Part shown: piece by piece, positions 15,454 through 24,669 of the stretch | Numbering within the stretch: the first letter of the stretch is position 1 | Layout: every line of letters begins with the position of its first letter | Assembly: GCA_903928275.1 (NCBI GenBank) | Contig: CAIYQJ010000155.1 | Coordinates: 1 to 58,601, forward strand | Length of the DNA stretch: 58,601 nt | Direction of reading: 5' to 3' | Source: an uncultured Chloroflexota bacterium | Lineage (GTDB): Bacteria > Chloroflexota > Limnocylindria > Limnocylindrales > CSP1-4 | Made by a program: the position numbers and the translations under genes | Notes under the pieces: model-generated | What the model was told of the DNA's origin: nothing | Databases searched by the model: none | The model's input: only the letters and a program-made list of their open reading frames with translations

Positions 15454-16753
15454 GACCGCCACCAGCGAGCGCGTCTACGAGGTCGACGAGCTCACGCGGG
15501 TCGAGGGCGAGGGATCGCTCGTCCTCCGCGTCCACAAGGGCAAGGTCACCGAAGCCCGCCTGAGGATCTGGGAGGCCCCACGGTACTTCGAGCAGCTCGT
15601 CGTGGAGCGCACGCCCGACGAGGTCATCGACATCGTCGCCCGCATCTGCGGGATCTGCCCGGTCGCCTACCAGATGAGCGCCGTGCACGCGTTCGAGGAC
15701 CTCTTCGGCATCGCGGTCGACCCCGAGGTCCGGACGCTCCGCCGGCTCCTCTACTGCGGCGAGTGGATCGAGAGCCACGCGCTCCACATCTACCTGCTGC
15801 ACCTGCCCGACTTCCTCGGCTACGAGTCGGCGATCGCGCTCGCGCACGACGACAGGCCGGCCGTCGAGCGCGGCCTGCGGATGAAGAAGGCCGGCAACGA
15901 GATCCTCGCGACGCTCGGCGGCCGCCCCATCCACCCGGTGAGCGTCCGCGTGGGCGGCTTCTCGCGGACTCCGCGCCGGAGCGACCTCGAACACCTGCGG
16001 GCGCCACTCGCGGCCGCGCTCGAGGACGCGAGGGAGACGGTCCGGCTCGTCCGCGGTCTCACCGCGCCCGATTTCGAACGCGAGCCTCGGATGGTCGCGC
16101 TCCACCATCCCGACGAGTACCCGTACAACCGCGGGCACATCCAGAGCACGGACGGACTCGACCTCCGGCCATCGGACTGGGACCGCGCCTTCCGCGAGGT
16201 GCAGATGGAGGGCTCCATGGCCCTCCACGCCCGGACGAAGGAAGGCGCCACGTACCTGCTCGGGCCGGCGTCGCGGATCGTCCTCGACGGGGCGCAGCTC
16301 CACCCGGTCGCGCGCGAGCTCCTCGCCGAGACCGGGATGGCCGACGCGATCCGGACGAACATCTACTGGAGCATCCTCGCCCGCGCCATCGAGCTCGTGC
16401 ACGCGATCGCGGAGGCCATCGACATCATCGACGCGTATCGGCCGCCGATCGAGGCGCGCGTCGCATGGGCGTCGCGACCGGGAGTCGCAGCCTGGTCGAC
16501 GGAGGCACCGCGCGGCCTCCTGTTCCATCGGTACGAGGTGGACGAGCGCGGCCGGATCACGGCTGCCCAGATCGTGCCGCCGACGAGCCAGAACCAGGGT
16601 GCGATCGAGGACGACCTGCGGCTGTTCGCGCCAAGCGTGCTCGACCTGCCCGACGCCGAGGCCACCCTGCGGCTGGAACAGCTGATCCGGAGCTACGACC
16701 CGTGCATCAGCTGCGCCACGCATTTCCTCGACGTCCGGATCCTGCGCGACTGA
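15440..16753 (+). CDS. hydA: [NiFe] hydrogenase large (alpha) subunit
   Basis: This 437-residue catalytic subunit binds the NiFe(CN)2CO centre. The N-terminal motif is RICGICPVA with Cys70 and Cys73, after the typical ELTRVEGEGSL. The C-terminal motif is DPCISCATH with Cys422, Cys425 and His428. Nine residues follow the His, the sort of tail the maturation protease removes. The ATG at 15440 is chosen over an upstream open frame because homologous sequence starts right after it. The length fits group 3b enzymes, which couple NADP(H) to H2 and can reduce sulfur. No hyp accessory genes are in the window. The stop lies only 9 bp from the convergent alcohol dehydrogenase stop. Confidence 0.93.
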   Translation: MTATETATSERVYEVDELTRVEGEGSLVLRVHKGKVTEARLRIWEAPRYFEQLVVERTPDEVIDIVARICGICPVAYQMSAVHAFEDLFGIAVDPEVRTLRRLLYCGEWIESHALHIYLLHLPDFLGYESAIALAHDDRPAVERGLRMKKAGNEILATLGGRPIHPVSVRVGGFSRTPRRSDLEHLRAPLAAALEDARETVRLVRGLTAPDFEREPRMVALHHPDEYPYNRGHIQSTDGLDLRPSDWDRAFREVQMEGSMALHARTKEGATYLLGPASRIVLDGAQLHPVARELLAETGMADAIRTNIYWSILARAIELVHAIAEAIDIIDAYRPPIEARVAWASRPGVAAWSTEAPRGLLFHRYEVDERGRITAAQIVPPTSQNQGAIEDDLRLFAPSVLDLPDAEATLRLEQLIRSYDPCISCATHFLDVRILRD

Positions 16754-16762
16754 CGGCCGGCA

Positions 16763-17767
16763 TCAGTCCACCACGAGGACCGCGGCCCCCTCGATCCGCC
16801 CTGCCTTCAGCGCGGCGAGCGCCTCTCCCGCGGAGGCGAGCGGGAAGCGGGTGACGGTCGTCCGGATCGGGATCGAGGCGGCGAGGTCGAGAAGCTCCAC
16901 CGCGTCCCGGCGCGTAGAGTTGGCGACGGACCGGATCGTGCGCTCCCACCAGAGCAGGTCGTAGTCGAAGGACGGGATCCGGTCGAGGTGGATCGCGTTG
17001 ATCGCGACGGTCCCGCCCCGATCCACCGCGCGGAGCGCCGCCACCACGACGGCGCCCGACGGCGCGAACGTGATCGCCGCGTCGAGGGGATGCGGTGGCA
17101 TCTCGTCGTAGCCACCGACGGACGCGGCCCCCAGGGCGAGGGCGCGGTCGCGCTCCCGTGGCGCGCGGGTGGCGACGTGGACCTCGCATCCCCAGTGGCG
17201 CGCGACCTGGATCGCGATGAGCGCGGAGGCCCCGAAGCCATAGAGGCCGAGCCGTCCGCCGGGCGCGATCCCCGACACGCGCAGCGACCTGTAGCCGATG
17301 ACGCCGCCGCAGAGGAGCGGCGCCGCGTCCAGGTCGTCGAAGGCGGCCGGCAGCCGCAGCGCGGCCGACGCGCGGATCGCGATCGAGTCCGCGAACCCGC
17401 CGTCGCGGTCCCAGCCCGTGAACGTGGCCTGCTCGCAGAGGTTCTCGCGGCCTGCGACGCAGTGGCCACACGCGCCGCACGTGCCGGCGAGCCACCCGAC
17501 GCCCGCGCGGTCGCCGATGGCCCACCCGGCGACGTCGTCGCCCACCGCCGTGACGCGGCCCACAGGCTGGTGGCCGGGAACGATCGGGAGTCGGCGAGAC
17601 GGGATGTCGCCCTCGACGATCTGCAGGTCGGTCCGGCAGACACCGCAGGCGGTGACGCGGACCACGATCTCGTCGGGACCGGGGGTCGGTTCGGGCAGGT
17701 CGACGAGCCGGAGCGGTGCCGCCCCGTCGTCGACGGGTCCGGGGCGGTCGAGGACGATCGCGCGCAC
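16763..17767 (-). CDS. Zinc-dependent alcohol dehydrogenase
   Basis: This 334-residue MDR-family dehydrogenase oxidises an alcohol or reduces an aldehyde with NAD(P). The catalytic zinc site includes CGVCRTDL and GHQPVG, where GHE is usual, so one motif residue differs. The structural zinc ligands CGACGHC...C (CVAGRENLC) are all present. The nucleotide-binding loop reads LGLYGFGASA. The start ATG at 17767 lies 9 bp after the FAD-oxidase stop, so the two are probably co-transcribed with bioY. The substrate is unknown. Pairing with a glycolate/lactate-oxidase-type enzyme suggests short-chain alcohol or 2-hydroxyacid metabolism, which is inference. Confidence 0.88.
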   Translation of the reverse strand: MRAIVLDRPGPVDDGAAPLRLVDLPEPTPGPDEIVVRVTACGVCRTDLQIVEGDIPSRRLPIVPGHQPVGRVTAVGDDVAGWAIGDRAGVGWLAGTCGACGHCVAGRENLCEQATFTGWDRDGGFADSIAIRASAALRLPAAFDDLDAAPLLCGGVIGYRSLRVSGIAPGGRLGLYGFGASALIAIQVARHWGCEVHVATRAPRERDRALALGAASVGGYDEMPPHPLDAAITFAPSGAVVVAALRAVDRGGTVAINAIHLDRIPSFDYDLLWWERTIRSVANSTRRDAVELLDLAASIPIRTTVTRFPLASAGEALAALKAGRIEGAAVLVVD

Positions 17768-17776
17768 TCGAGGACC

Positions 17777-19243
17777 TCAGTCCGGCAGGACCTTGCCCGG
17801 GTTCATGATCCCGAGCGGGTCGAGGGCATCCTTGATCGCGCGCATGGCCCGTACCGCGCCGGCACCCCGCGTGCGCTCGAGCCAGTCGCGCTTCGCGACG
17901 CCGATGCCATGCTCGCCGGTGACCGACCCGCCGAGCTCCAGCGCCGCCGCGTAGACCGCGTGCCGCGCCCGGTCGATCCGCTCTTCGGCGGTGGGGTCGT
18001 CGCGCGGCACGATGAAGCTCGGGTGCAGGTTGCCGTCGCCCACGTGGCCGAAGGTCCCACCGGGCATCCCCTCCTCGGCCAGGATCCGCTCCACGGCGGC
18101 GACGAGCTCGGCCATGCGCGAGCGCGGGACCACGACATCCTCCATCCGCGCGACACCCAGCCGCTCGATCGCCCACCACGCCGAGCGCCGGCCCTGGCGG
18201 AGGAGGTCGGCCTCGGCGGGATCCGTCGCGGTCACCGTGAACGTGGCGCCGGACTCCAGGCAGGCCCGATCCACGACACGGAGCTCGTCGGCGGCTGCCG
18301 GGCCGGGCGCGTCAGACTCGACCATGAGCATCGCGGCGGCCGTCGTGTCGAAGCCGAAGTGCCCGTAGTCCTCCACGGCGCGGATCGTGAAAGCATCCAT
18401 CATCTCGAGCGTGCAGGGCACGACGTGCGCGGCGGTGATCCGCGAGACGGCGGCGCCGGCCTCGGCCAGCGACCCGAAGAACGCGAGGAGCGTCAGCTTG
18501 GGCGGCGGCGCCGGTCGCAGCCGCAGGGTCGCCTCTGTCACGATCCCCAGCGTCCCCTGCGACCCGACGATGAGGCGCGTGAGGTCGTACCCCGCCACGT
18601 CCTTCACGATGGAACGGCCGGTGCGCATGACGCTGCCGTCGGCGAGGACCACCTCGAGGCCGAGGACCGCCTCGCGCGTGACGCCGTACTTCACGCAGCA
18701 CAGGCCGCCAGCGTTCGTGCCGATGTTCCCGCCGATGGAGCAGATCTCGTAGCTCGCCGGGTCCGGTGGGTAGAAGAGGCCGCGCTCCGCGACCGCGAGC
18801 TTGAACGCCGCGTTGAGGATGCCCGGCTGCACGATCGCCACGACGTCCGCCTCGTCGATCGAGCGGATGCTCGCCATGCGCCGGAACGTGAGCGTGAGGC
18901 CGCCGGCGACGGCGACCGCCCCTCCCGAGAGACCGGTCCCCTCCCCGCGCGGCACGAGCGGGACCCGGTAGGCGGCGGCGAGCCGGACGATCTCCGCGAC
19001 CTCGCCGACGGTGGCCGGCGCTGCGACGGCGAGGGGCAGCGGCGGGTGGAGGTTGGCGGTCTCGTCGCGTCGAACCGCCTCGAGGTCCACCGGGTCCGTG
19101 CGGATCGGGAGCCCCGGCAGGCGCCTGCCGAGGGCGGCGAGGAAGGCGGCGCCGCGCAGGGGATCGGGCGGCGGGAGCGGGACGGGCCGGCCCGCGCCGA
19201 TCTCGGGAACCGGCAGGATCGACGGTCCGCCTTCAGTGGCCAC
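17777..19243 (-). CDS. FAD-linked oxidase, GlcD/D-lactate dehydrogenase type
   Basis: This 488-residue enzyme of the vanillyl-alcohol-oxidase/PCMH flavoprotein group oxidises a 2-hydroxyacid such as glycolate or D-lactate. The FAD-binding domain has VPRGEGTGLSGGAV and GGNIGTNAGG. The C-terminal domain has GTFGHVGDGNLHPSF and TGEHGIGVAKRDWL, all typical of GlcD. The start is the GTG at 19243: upstream sequence in the same frame is non-homologous, and the bioY stop lies at 19288. Neither GlcE nor GlcF partners are nearby, so it may work alone, passing electrons to quinone or an unknown carrier. It sits between bioY and the alcohol dehydrogenase. Confidence 0.9.
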   Translation of the reverse strand: MATEGGPSILPVPEIGAGRPVPLPPPDPLRGAAFLAALGRRLPGLPIRTDPVDLEAVRRDETANLHPPLPLAVAAPATVGEVAEIVRLAAAYRVPLVPRGEGTGLSGGAVAVAGGLTLTFRRMASIRSIDEADVVAIVQPGILNAAFKLAVAERGLFYPPDPASYEICSIGGNIGTNAGGLCCVKYGVTREAVLGLEVVLADGSVMRTGRSIVKDVAGYDLTRLIVGSQGTLGIVTEATLRLRPAPPPKLTLLAFFGSLAEAGAAVSRITAAHVVPCTLEMMDAFTIRAVEDYGHFGFDTTAAAMLMVESDAPGPAAADELRVVDRACLESGATFTVTATDPAEADLLRQGRRSAWWAIERLGVARMEDVVVPRSRMAELVAAVERILAEEGMPGGTFGHVGDGNLHPSFIVPRDDPTAEERIDRARHAVYAAALELGGSVTGEHGIGVAKRDWLERTRGAGAVRAMRAIKDALDPLGIMNPGKVLPD

Positions 19244-19287
19244 GGTGGATGCGCCGTCGCCGCTCCGGGACCGCGGGGCGCTGCCGC

Positions 19288-19956
19288 TCAGCGGTCGATG
19301 GACCGCCGGGCCACGATCCACCACGCCGCGGGGAGGATCATGGCCACGACGACGATCTTGAGGACATCGCCGACGAGGAACGGCGCCACGCCCAGCTCCA
19401 CCGCCCGCCGCAGCGAGACGCCCAGGGCCATGGCGAGCCAGGGCACCCCGATCGCGTAGATGGCGGCGGTCCCCACGGTGAACGCGACGAGCGACCCGGA
19501 GACAGTGCGGTCCCAGCCGAGCTCGGCGAAACGCCCCACGAGCGCCGCGGCCACGACGAAGCCGACGAGGTAGCCGCCCGTGGGTGCGAGCCGGAGCCCA
19601 TCGGCGAGGGAGCCGAACGTGCCGGTCCCCGCGGCATGGCCCGCATACACCGGTAGCCCCACGAGGCCGAGCGCCAGGTAGAGGACGACGGCAAGGACGC
19701 CGCGCCGGAAGCCGAGGGCGCCGCCCACCAGGAGGACGCCGAAGGTCTGGGCCGTGACCGGGACCGGGGTGCCGGGGACCGTGACGGCGACGTTCGCGCT
19801 GAGGGCGAGCACGAGGGCGCCGGCGATGACCAGGACCACGTGCCGCACCCGCGCGGACATCCGCTCGCCGAGGCGGATCGGGACGAGGAAGTCGCCGATC
19901 GTGACCCCACGCTCTGCGGCCGGAACGCGCACGAGCCGCGGGACCGCGATCGTCAT
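19288..19956 (-). CDS. bioY: BioY biotin transporter substrate-binding protein
   Basis: This 222-residue integral membrane protein is the S component of an ECF-type biotin transporter. It has about six hydrophobic segments and the family stretches VPVTAQTFGVLLVG, YLALGLVGLPVYAGHAAG and LRLAPTGGYLVGF. A GGAGGG lies just before the ATG (minus strand, about 19960-19966). A TAGACT hexamer near 20028-20033 could be its -10, about 65 nt upstream. No ECF ATPase or T component is in the window, so it would rely on shared EcfAT modules elsewhere or work alone. It is the first gene of an apparent operon with the FAD oxidase and the alcohol dehydrogenase. Confidence 0.92.
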   Translation of the reverse strand: MTIAVPRLVRVPAAERGVTIGDFLVPIRLGERMSARVRHVVLVIAGALVLALSANVAVTVPGTPVPVTAQTFGVLLVGGALGFRRGVLAVVLYLALGLVGLPVYAGHAAGTGTFGSLADGLRLAPTGGYLVGFVVAAALVGRFAELGWDRTVSGSLVAFTVGTAAIYAIGVPWLAMALGVSLRRAVELGVAPFLVGDVLKIVVVAMILPAAWWIVARRSIDR

Positions 19957-20106
19957 CCAACCCTCCGTGACCCCGCGCGACGCGACGAGTGGGCACCTCT
20001 CGTGGCCCGTCGCCCGGGGACATGAGTCTAGCAGCCGGCGTCGGGTGACCGCAGCCGGCGTCTCGCGCCGTGGGGCTTGCGGGTCACCGACCGCGGGTCG
20101 CGGGCG

Positions 20107-22638
20107 TCACTCTCCGCGGACGGCGCGGACGATCGAGACGCGACTCGCGACGCGGGCCGGGTAGGCGGCCGCGAGCATCGCCACGGCGACGCCGATGACG
20201 GCGACGACGACGATGGTCGTCCATGGCGCATCGGCGATCCACGCGATCCGCCCGCCCTGGGTGAGCAGCATGATCGCCCCGATGACCAGCCCGCTCACCA
20301 CGCCGATGATCGCGCCGGCGATCCCGAGGATGCCCGATTCGACCATGACCATCCGCCACGCCTGGGCCCGGGTGAGCCCGGTGGCACGGAGGATGCCGAT
20401 CTCGCGAACACGCTCGACGACGCTCATCGTCAGCGTGTTGACGATCCCGAGGCCCGCGATGAGGACGGCGATGATCGCGATCGCGTCGAAGAGGCCGAAG
20501 AGGCGCCCGACGGCGCCCTCCGCCTGGCCGCGGATCTCGTCGAGCGATGTGGGCTGGAGAGCGAGCTGGCGCGCGGTCGTCGCGACCGAGGCCGGCGCAT
20601 CGGGCGGCGCACCGGCGGCATACCTGATCGCGTAGAAGTCGGCGCCGAGAGCCCCGAAGCTCGTCGTCGCGTCGGACCACGAGACGAGGACGGTCTCGCC
20701 GTCGGGGGCCGGGAAGGTGTGCTCCACGATGCCGGTCACGGCGAGGTCGGTCACCGCGTCCCCGAACCCGAGACGGAGGGTGTCGCCGAGGCCGATCCCG
20801 AGGCGGTCGGCGAGCGAGCGCGGGACGATCGCCGTCCCGCCGGCGTCGAGCTTCGCCAGGGCGGACGCGCGGTCGCCGGACACGAACGTCAGACGTCCGT
20901 CCCCGAGCATCGCGGCGCCGGAGACGGCGGCGGCCGGCACGCGGTACGGCGAGGCGCCCGACCGTGGCTGCAGCGCGACGTCGAACGTCCCGACGGGTGT
21001 CACGTGCTCGACGCCCGGGATCGCGGCAAGCTGGTCGGCGATCCCCTCGTCCGCCGCGATCGGCCGGATCGACGTGACGACGGTGGACCCGGGGACCACG
21101 TCGGTGATCCACGCGGAAGCGGCCGCACGCGACAGCGAACCCACCGACGCGACCGCCACGACCATCGCGAGGCCGATGGCCAGGGCGCCCACGGTGAGTG
21201 CGGTCCGCGCCGGGTCGCGCGTCAGGACGCCGCGGATGAGCCGGGTCTCCGTCCGGAAGAACCAACCGAACGGGATCGAGGCGAGGCGTCCGAGCGGGCG
21301 CAGGAGGAATGGCGACGCGAGGGCGGCCACGAGGAGCACGCAGTAGACGAGAACGGGACCCAGGAGCCGGGCGCCGGACGCGAGGCCGCCCGGCAGCAGC
21401 GCGATCCCGCCGATCCCGACGACGACGGCGATGGCGATGAGCCAGCGGAGCTGAGCGCGCATGCCGACGCTCGGGTCCACGCGCGAGCGAAGGGCTTCGA
21501 CCGGCGACAGGCGGCTGGCGCGCCAGGCCGGCTCCGATGCGGCCACCACGGTGACGAGGACGCCGAGCGCGAGGGCGAACGCGAGGTCGGCCGGGCGCAC
21601 CGTGACCCCGCTCACGGTGAGGCCCTCGACCTGGTGGAGGAACCCGACGACGACGGCCGCGAGCGCCACGCCGCCGAGAGCACCGAGGATCGCCCCGAGG
21701 ACGCCGACGACGGCGGCCTGGAGCAGGAAGAGCGACCCGATCTGTCGCCGCGTGGCGCCGGCGGCACGAAGGAGCCCGACCTCGCGCACGCGCTCCGCCA
21801 CCGTCATCGACAGCGTGTTGAAGATGAGGAACGCGCCCACGAAGAGGACCACGGCCGCGACGAGCGCGAGGGTCGTCCTGATGTCCGCGGTCGAGTCGCG
21901 CATGCCCGCGGCGATCTCGGCGGGCCGCACGAGGACGTACGGCTCCGTGGTGATCGCGGCCTCGAGTCCGGAGGCCACGCCATCCACGGTGGCGCCGCGT
22001 GCGACCGTCACGTCCGCGGTCGTCACGCTCGCCGTCCCGAAGAGCTCCTGCGCGGCCGGCAACGCGATCCAGGCGGTCCGCCCGAAGACGGCCGGGATCG
22101 GCCCGTCGCCTTCGACGATCCCGATGACGCGGAAGTCGATCGGGGCGCCCGTGCCGTAGAACGTGACGATCGAGCCGAGGTCGAGGCCGCGGTCCCGCGC
22201 GAGCGCCTCCGTCACCAGCACGCTCCGTTGGGTGTCCGGGGCGAGATCCACGCCGCGCACGAGCGTGGTGTCGCGGATCGAACGATCAGTCGCGGGGTCG
22301 ATCCCGAGGACGGTCACCGGATCGCCGGACGGGCCCACGTCGGTGACGAGGAACGTCCGCCGCTCGAGCGTGGGCGCGACATCGCGGACGCCGGGCGTCT
22401 TCCGGATCGCATCGAGGCTGCCCGCGGAGAGGCCGGCCTCCGCGAAGGCCTCCACGCGCAGGTCGGCACGCCCCACGAGCTGCGTGACGGTCGTGTCCAC
22501 GGCGGCATCGAGCGTCGCGTTCGTGGTCTGCGTCGCGAAGAAGACGGCGACGCCGAGCGCGACGCCGAGCACCGTGAGGATCGTGCGCAGTCGTCGTGCC
22601 GCGAGGCTGCGCCAGGCGAGCGACGCGAGGCTTCGCAC
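20107..22638 (-). CDS. ABC transporter permease with two FtsX domains
   Basis: This 843-residue MacB/LolC-like permease has a duplicated architecture: an N-terminal helix (LRTILTVLGVALGVAVFF), an extracellular domain, three helices with an FtsX core (LIFNTLSMTVAERVREVGLL), then a second extracellular domain and FtsX core (GIVNTLTMSVVERVREIGIL). The repeated ERVRE-GLLRA/ILRA signature marks the coupling helices. The start is a GTG at 22638, 3 bp after the ATPase stop, so the pair forms one operon. Such exporters extract lipoproteins, lipids or peptides from the membrane. The cargo is not indicated by neighbours. Confidence 0.92.
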   Translation of the reverse strand: MRSLASLAWRSLAARRLRTILTVLGVALGVAVFFATQTTNATLDAAVDTTVTQLVGRADLRVEAFAEAGLSAGSLDAIRKTPGVRDVAPTLERRTFLVTDVGPSGDPVTVLGIDPATDRSIRDTTLVRGVDLAPDTQRSVLVTEALARDRGLDLGSIVTFYGTGAPIDFRVIGIVEGDGPIPAVFGRTAWIALPAAQELFGTASVTTADVTVARGATVDGVASGLEAAITTEPYVLVRPAEIAAGMRDSTADIRTTLALVAAVVLFVGAFLIFNTLSMTVAERVREVGLLRAAGATRRQIGSLFLLQAAVVGVLGAILGALGGVALAAVVVGFLHQVEGLTVSGVTVRPADLAFALALGVLVTVVAASEPAWRASRLSPVEALRSRVDPSVGMRAQLRWLIAIAVVVGIGGIALLPGGLASGARLLGPVLVYCVLLVAALASPFLLRPLGRLASIPFGWFFRTETRLIRGVLTRDPARTALTVGALAIGLAMVVAVASVGSLSRAAASAWITDVVPGSTVVTSIRPIAADEGIADQLAAIPGVEHVTPVGTFDVALQPRSGASPYRVPAAAVSGAAMLGDGRLTFVSGDRASALAKLDAGGTAIVPRSLADRLGIGLGDTLRLGFGDAVTDLAVTGIVEHTFPAPDGETVLVSWSDATTSFGALGADFYAIRYAAGAPPDAPASVATTARQLALQPTSLDEIRGQAEGAVGRLFGLFDAIAIIAVLIAGLGIVNTLTMSVVERVREIGILRATGLTRAQAWRMVMVESGILGIAGAIIGVVSGLVIGAIMLLTQGGRIAWIADAPWTTIVVVAVIGVAVAMLAAAYPARVASRVSIVRAVRGE

Positions 22639-22641
22639 CGG

Positions 22642-23421
22642 TCAGAGCCCGAGCTGGGCGAGCCGGGCGATGAGCGGGGTGGCGGAGTGCTCCGCCCGAC
22701 GGCCGAGGACGATCTCGTCGCCGACGCGGCCGTCGACGAAGACGAAGACGCGGTCCGCGTACGCGGCGGCCTTCGCGTCGTGGGTCACGAGGACGATCGT
22801 CTGGCCCTGCTCGTGGCAGGAGCGGAGCAGGACCTCGAGCACCTCGGTGCCGGTAGCGAAGTCGAGGTTGCCGGTCGGCTCGTCCGCGAGGACGAGCGCT
22901 GGGCGCGTGACGAGCGCGCGGGCCACCGCGACACGCTGCTGCTCGCCCGCGGAGAGCTGGTCGGGCCGGTTGCGCTCCTTGCCCGTGAGGTCCACCGCGT
23001 CGATCGCCGCCTGCACGCGATCGCGCAGCTCGCCGCGCGTGGGATCGGTCCCGGCGATCGTGAACGGCAGCCCCACGTTCTCGCGGACGTCGAGGAGAGG
23101 GATGAGGTTGAAGAACTGGAAGACGAAGCCGGTGGATTCGCGCCGCAGGCGGGTGGCTTCCGTGTCGGTGAGGCCGCTGATGTCGCGGCCCTCCAGGACG
23201 ACGTGGCCCGACGTGGGGCGGTCGAGCCCGCCGAGGATCTGGAGCAGCGTGCTCTTGCCCGAGCCGCTGGGCCCCATGAACGCGACGAACTCGCCGGGCG
23301 CCACCGAGAGGGATACGCCGCGGAGCGCCTCCACCGCGTGGTCGCCCACGACGTACTGCTTGGTGAGGTCGCGCGCCTCGAGGATGGGCACCTGCACGGA
23401 GCTCACGGTCACCTCGCTCAT
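22642..23421 (-). CDS. ABC transporter ATP-binding protein, LolD/MacB type
   Basis: This 259-residue ATPase partners the following permease. Walker A is GPSGSGKST, the Q-loop is FQFFNL, and Walker B reads LVLADEPTG. The signature is LSAGEQQR instead of the common LSGGQQQR, a conservative variant. An H-loop appears in VTHDAKAA. The N-terminal 14 residues precede the family start. The ATG at 23421 has no ribosome binding site, but TAGACT lies 7 nt upstream, so the mRNA is probably leaderless. Confidence 0.93.
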   Translation of the reverse strand: MSEVTVSSVQVPILEARDLTKQYVVGDHAVEALRGVSLSVAPGEFVAFMGPSGSGKSTLLQILGGLDRPTSGHVVLEGRDISGLTDTEATRLRRESTGFVFQFFNLIPLLDVRENVGLPFTIAGTDPTRGELRDRVQAAIDAVDLTGKERNRPDQLSAGEQQRVAVARALVTRPALVLADEPTGNLDFATGTEVLEVLLRSCHEQGQTIVLVTHDAKAAAYADRVFVFVDGRVGDEIVLGRRAEHSATPLIARLAQLGL

Positions 23422-23428
23422 CGGGGCC

Positions 23429-23434
23429 AGTCTA
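23429..23434 (-). promoter_or_regulatory. -10 hexamer TAGACT, ABC exporter operon
   Basis: Reads TAGACT on the minus strand, 7 nt before the ATG at 23421. This fits a leaderless mRNA for the ATPase-permease pair. Confidence 0.5.
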
Positions 23435-23485
23435 CCGGCCAGCGGGAGCGGCGGGCTGCCCGGCGGCGCGGTCCCACGGCGGACA

Positions 23486-24460
23486 TCAGAACCCGAACAG
23501 GCTCGCCAGGACGAACGACACGAGCGACTCCACGAGCCCCTGCTGCCCCGGCAGCGGCAGGACGCGCAGGCTCACGCCGGGCGGATAGGCGCCCGGCCCG
23601 GCGGACGCGGCCGGCGCGGCCGACGGCTCGACGGAGGGCGGCGGTGAGAGCTCGGCTGATGGCGTGGGAGCGAGGGTCGGCTCCGGCGTCGGCGACGGCG
23701 TGGGCTGTGGGGTCGGGGCAACGGTCGGCTCCGACGTCGGCGACGGCGTGGGCTGTGGGGTCGGGGTCGGGGCGACGGTCGGCACAGGCGTCGGTCCGAC
23801 CGTCGGCCGGGCGGTGGAGCCTTCCACGGGACTGGAAGAGGCCGGTGGCGCCGGGCTCGGCGTGGGCTTCGGCGTGGGCTTCGGCGTGGGTTTCGGTGTC
23901 GGCTTCGGCGTGGGCGCGGGCGGCGCGCCGCAGGGAGCCGCGAACAGCACCGTCCACATCTTCTTGTCGCCGTCGCCGGAGTAGGCGCCGACGCCGACAA
24001 CGCTCCAGGCCGGCCCGAGGATGTTCTCGCGGTGACCCGGGGAGTTCATGAACATGCTCTGGATCTCGCCGGTGGCCTGGTCGTCCGGGTACGTGTTCCA
24101 CCCGATGTTCTCGCCGGCGAGCGTGTAGCAGTAGCCGCGGCGATCGAGCTCCCCGAAGACGTCACCGGCGCCGGGGATCGAGTGGCTGAAGTAGTCCCGG
24201 TCGATCATGTCCTGGCTCCGCCACCGGGCGACGGCGGACAGCGTGCCGTCCACGCGGAGTGCTGGCTGCCCGGCGGCCGCGCGAGCCTGGTTCGTGAGCG
24301 ACACGAGCAGCGACTCGGAGCTCGCGTTGAAGGCGCCGGGGGTCCACGCTGCGGCTCGCCCCGGGAGGAATGCCAGGCCGGCCACCGAAAGGGCGACCGC
24401 GAGGGCCGGAGGGATGAATCGACCCCCGAAGGCACGGAGCAGAGACGCAGCGGGACCCAT
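23486..24460 (-). CDS. Secreted CAP/SCP-domain protein with a Pro-rich tail
   Basis: This 324-residue protein has a signal peptide (about residues 1-36, hydrophobic PPALAVALSVAGLAFLPG). A CAP (cysteine-rich secretory/PR-1) domain follows, with FSHSIPG, GENIGWN, HRENIL and WTVLFA, including the two conserved His. The rest is low complexity: PT(P/A)KP-like repeats, then TP/SP/AP-rich segments, ending in a hydrophobic stretch (LVESLVSFVLASLFGF) that could anchor it. The Pro-rich part probably spans the cell envelope. CAP proteins have no single known bacterial function. The ATG at 24460 lies 9 nt after TACGGT. Upstream sequence in the open frame is non-homologous antisense of DhaK. Confidence 0.85.
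   Translation of the reverse strand: MGPAASLLRAFGGRFIPPALAVALSVAGLAFLPGRAAAWTPGAFNASSESLLVSLTNQARAAAGQPALRVDGTLSAVARWRSQDMIDRDYFSHSIPGAGDVFGELDRRGYCYTLAGENIGWNTYPDDQATGEIQSMFMNSPGHRENILGPAWSVVGVGAYSGDGDKKMWTVLFAAPCGAPPAPTPKPTPKPTPKPTPKPTPSPAPPASSSPVEGSTARPTVGPTPVPTVAPTPTPQPTPSPTSEPTVAPTPQPTPSPTPEPTLAPTPSAELSPPPSVEPSAAPAASAGPGAYPPGVSLRVLPLPGQQGLVESLVSFVLASLFGF
23860..23910 (-). repeat. Short tandem repeat encoding TPKP units
   Basis: About four copies of a 12-bp unit encode PTPK repeats within the Pro-rich tail of the CAP protein. A longer near-duplicate of about 55 bp encoding PTPQPTPSP-type sequence follows at about 23680-23790. It is coding low complexity that may vary in copy number. Confidence 0.7.
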
Positions 24461-24614
24461 GGCATCCCCACCGTAGGCCGGCGCGGGTGCGCAGGTCAGC
24501 CGACGAAGGTGCCAGCACGCACCGCCGGAGGTACCGGTGCAGGGAGGCCCGGCGACGGGCCCGAGTGGCGTCGGAGCGTCGCGCTCGGCCGTGCCCGGCC
24601 GCGCGACAGACAGA

Positions 24615-24646
24615 CGACCGCGCCCGGCCGGAGCCGGGCGCGGTCG
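24615..24646 (-). terminator. Perfect 14-bp hairpin terminating the DhaK operon
   Basis: Bases 615-628 and 633-646 (of 24,000) pair perfectly around a 4-nt loop. It lies 23 bp after the dhaK stop and before the CAP gene start. There is no T tract, matching the style of other hairpins in the window. The remainder of the gap 24461-24614 shows nothing clear. Confidence 0.65.
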
Positions 24647-24669
24647 ATGGGCTGCGCGGTGAGTGTGGC

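Noticed and set aside
23860..23910. Regular short repeats resembling a CRISPR array
   Set aside because: The 12-bp units are contiguous and encode PTPK repeats in a secreted protein. There are no spacers and no cas genes.
20077..24051. A 1324-codon open frame on the plus strand
   Set aside because: It is antisense to the ABC permease, ATPase and CAP genes. The Asp/Arg/Gly-rich composition is typical of mirror frames.
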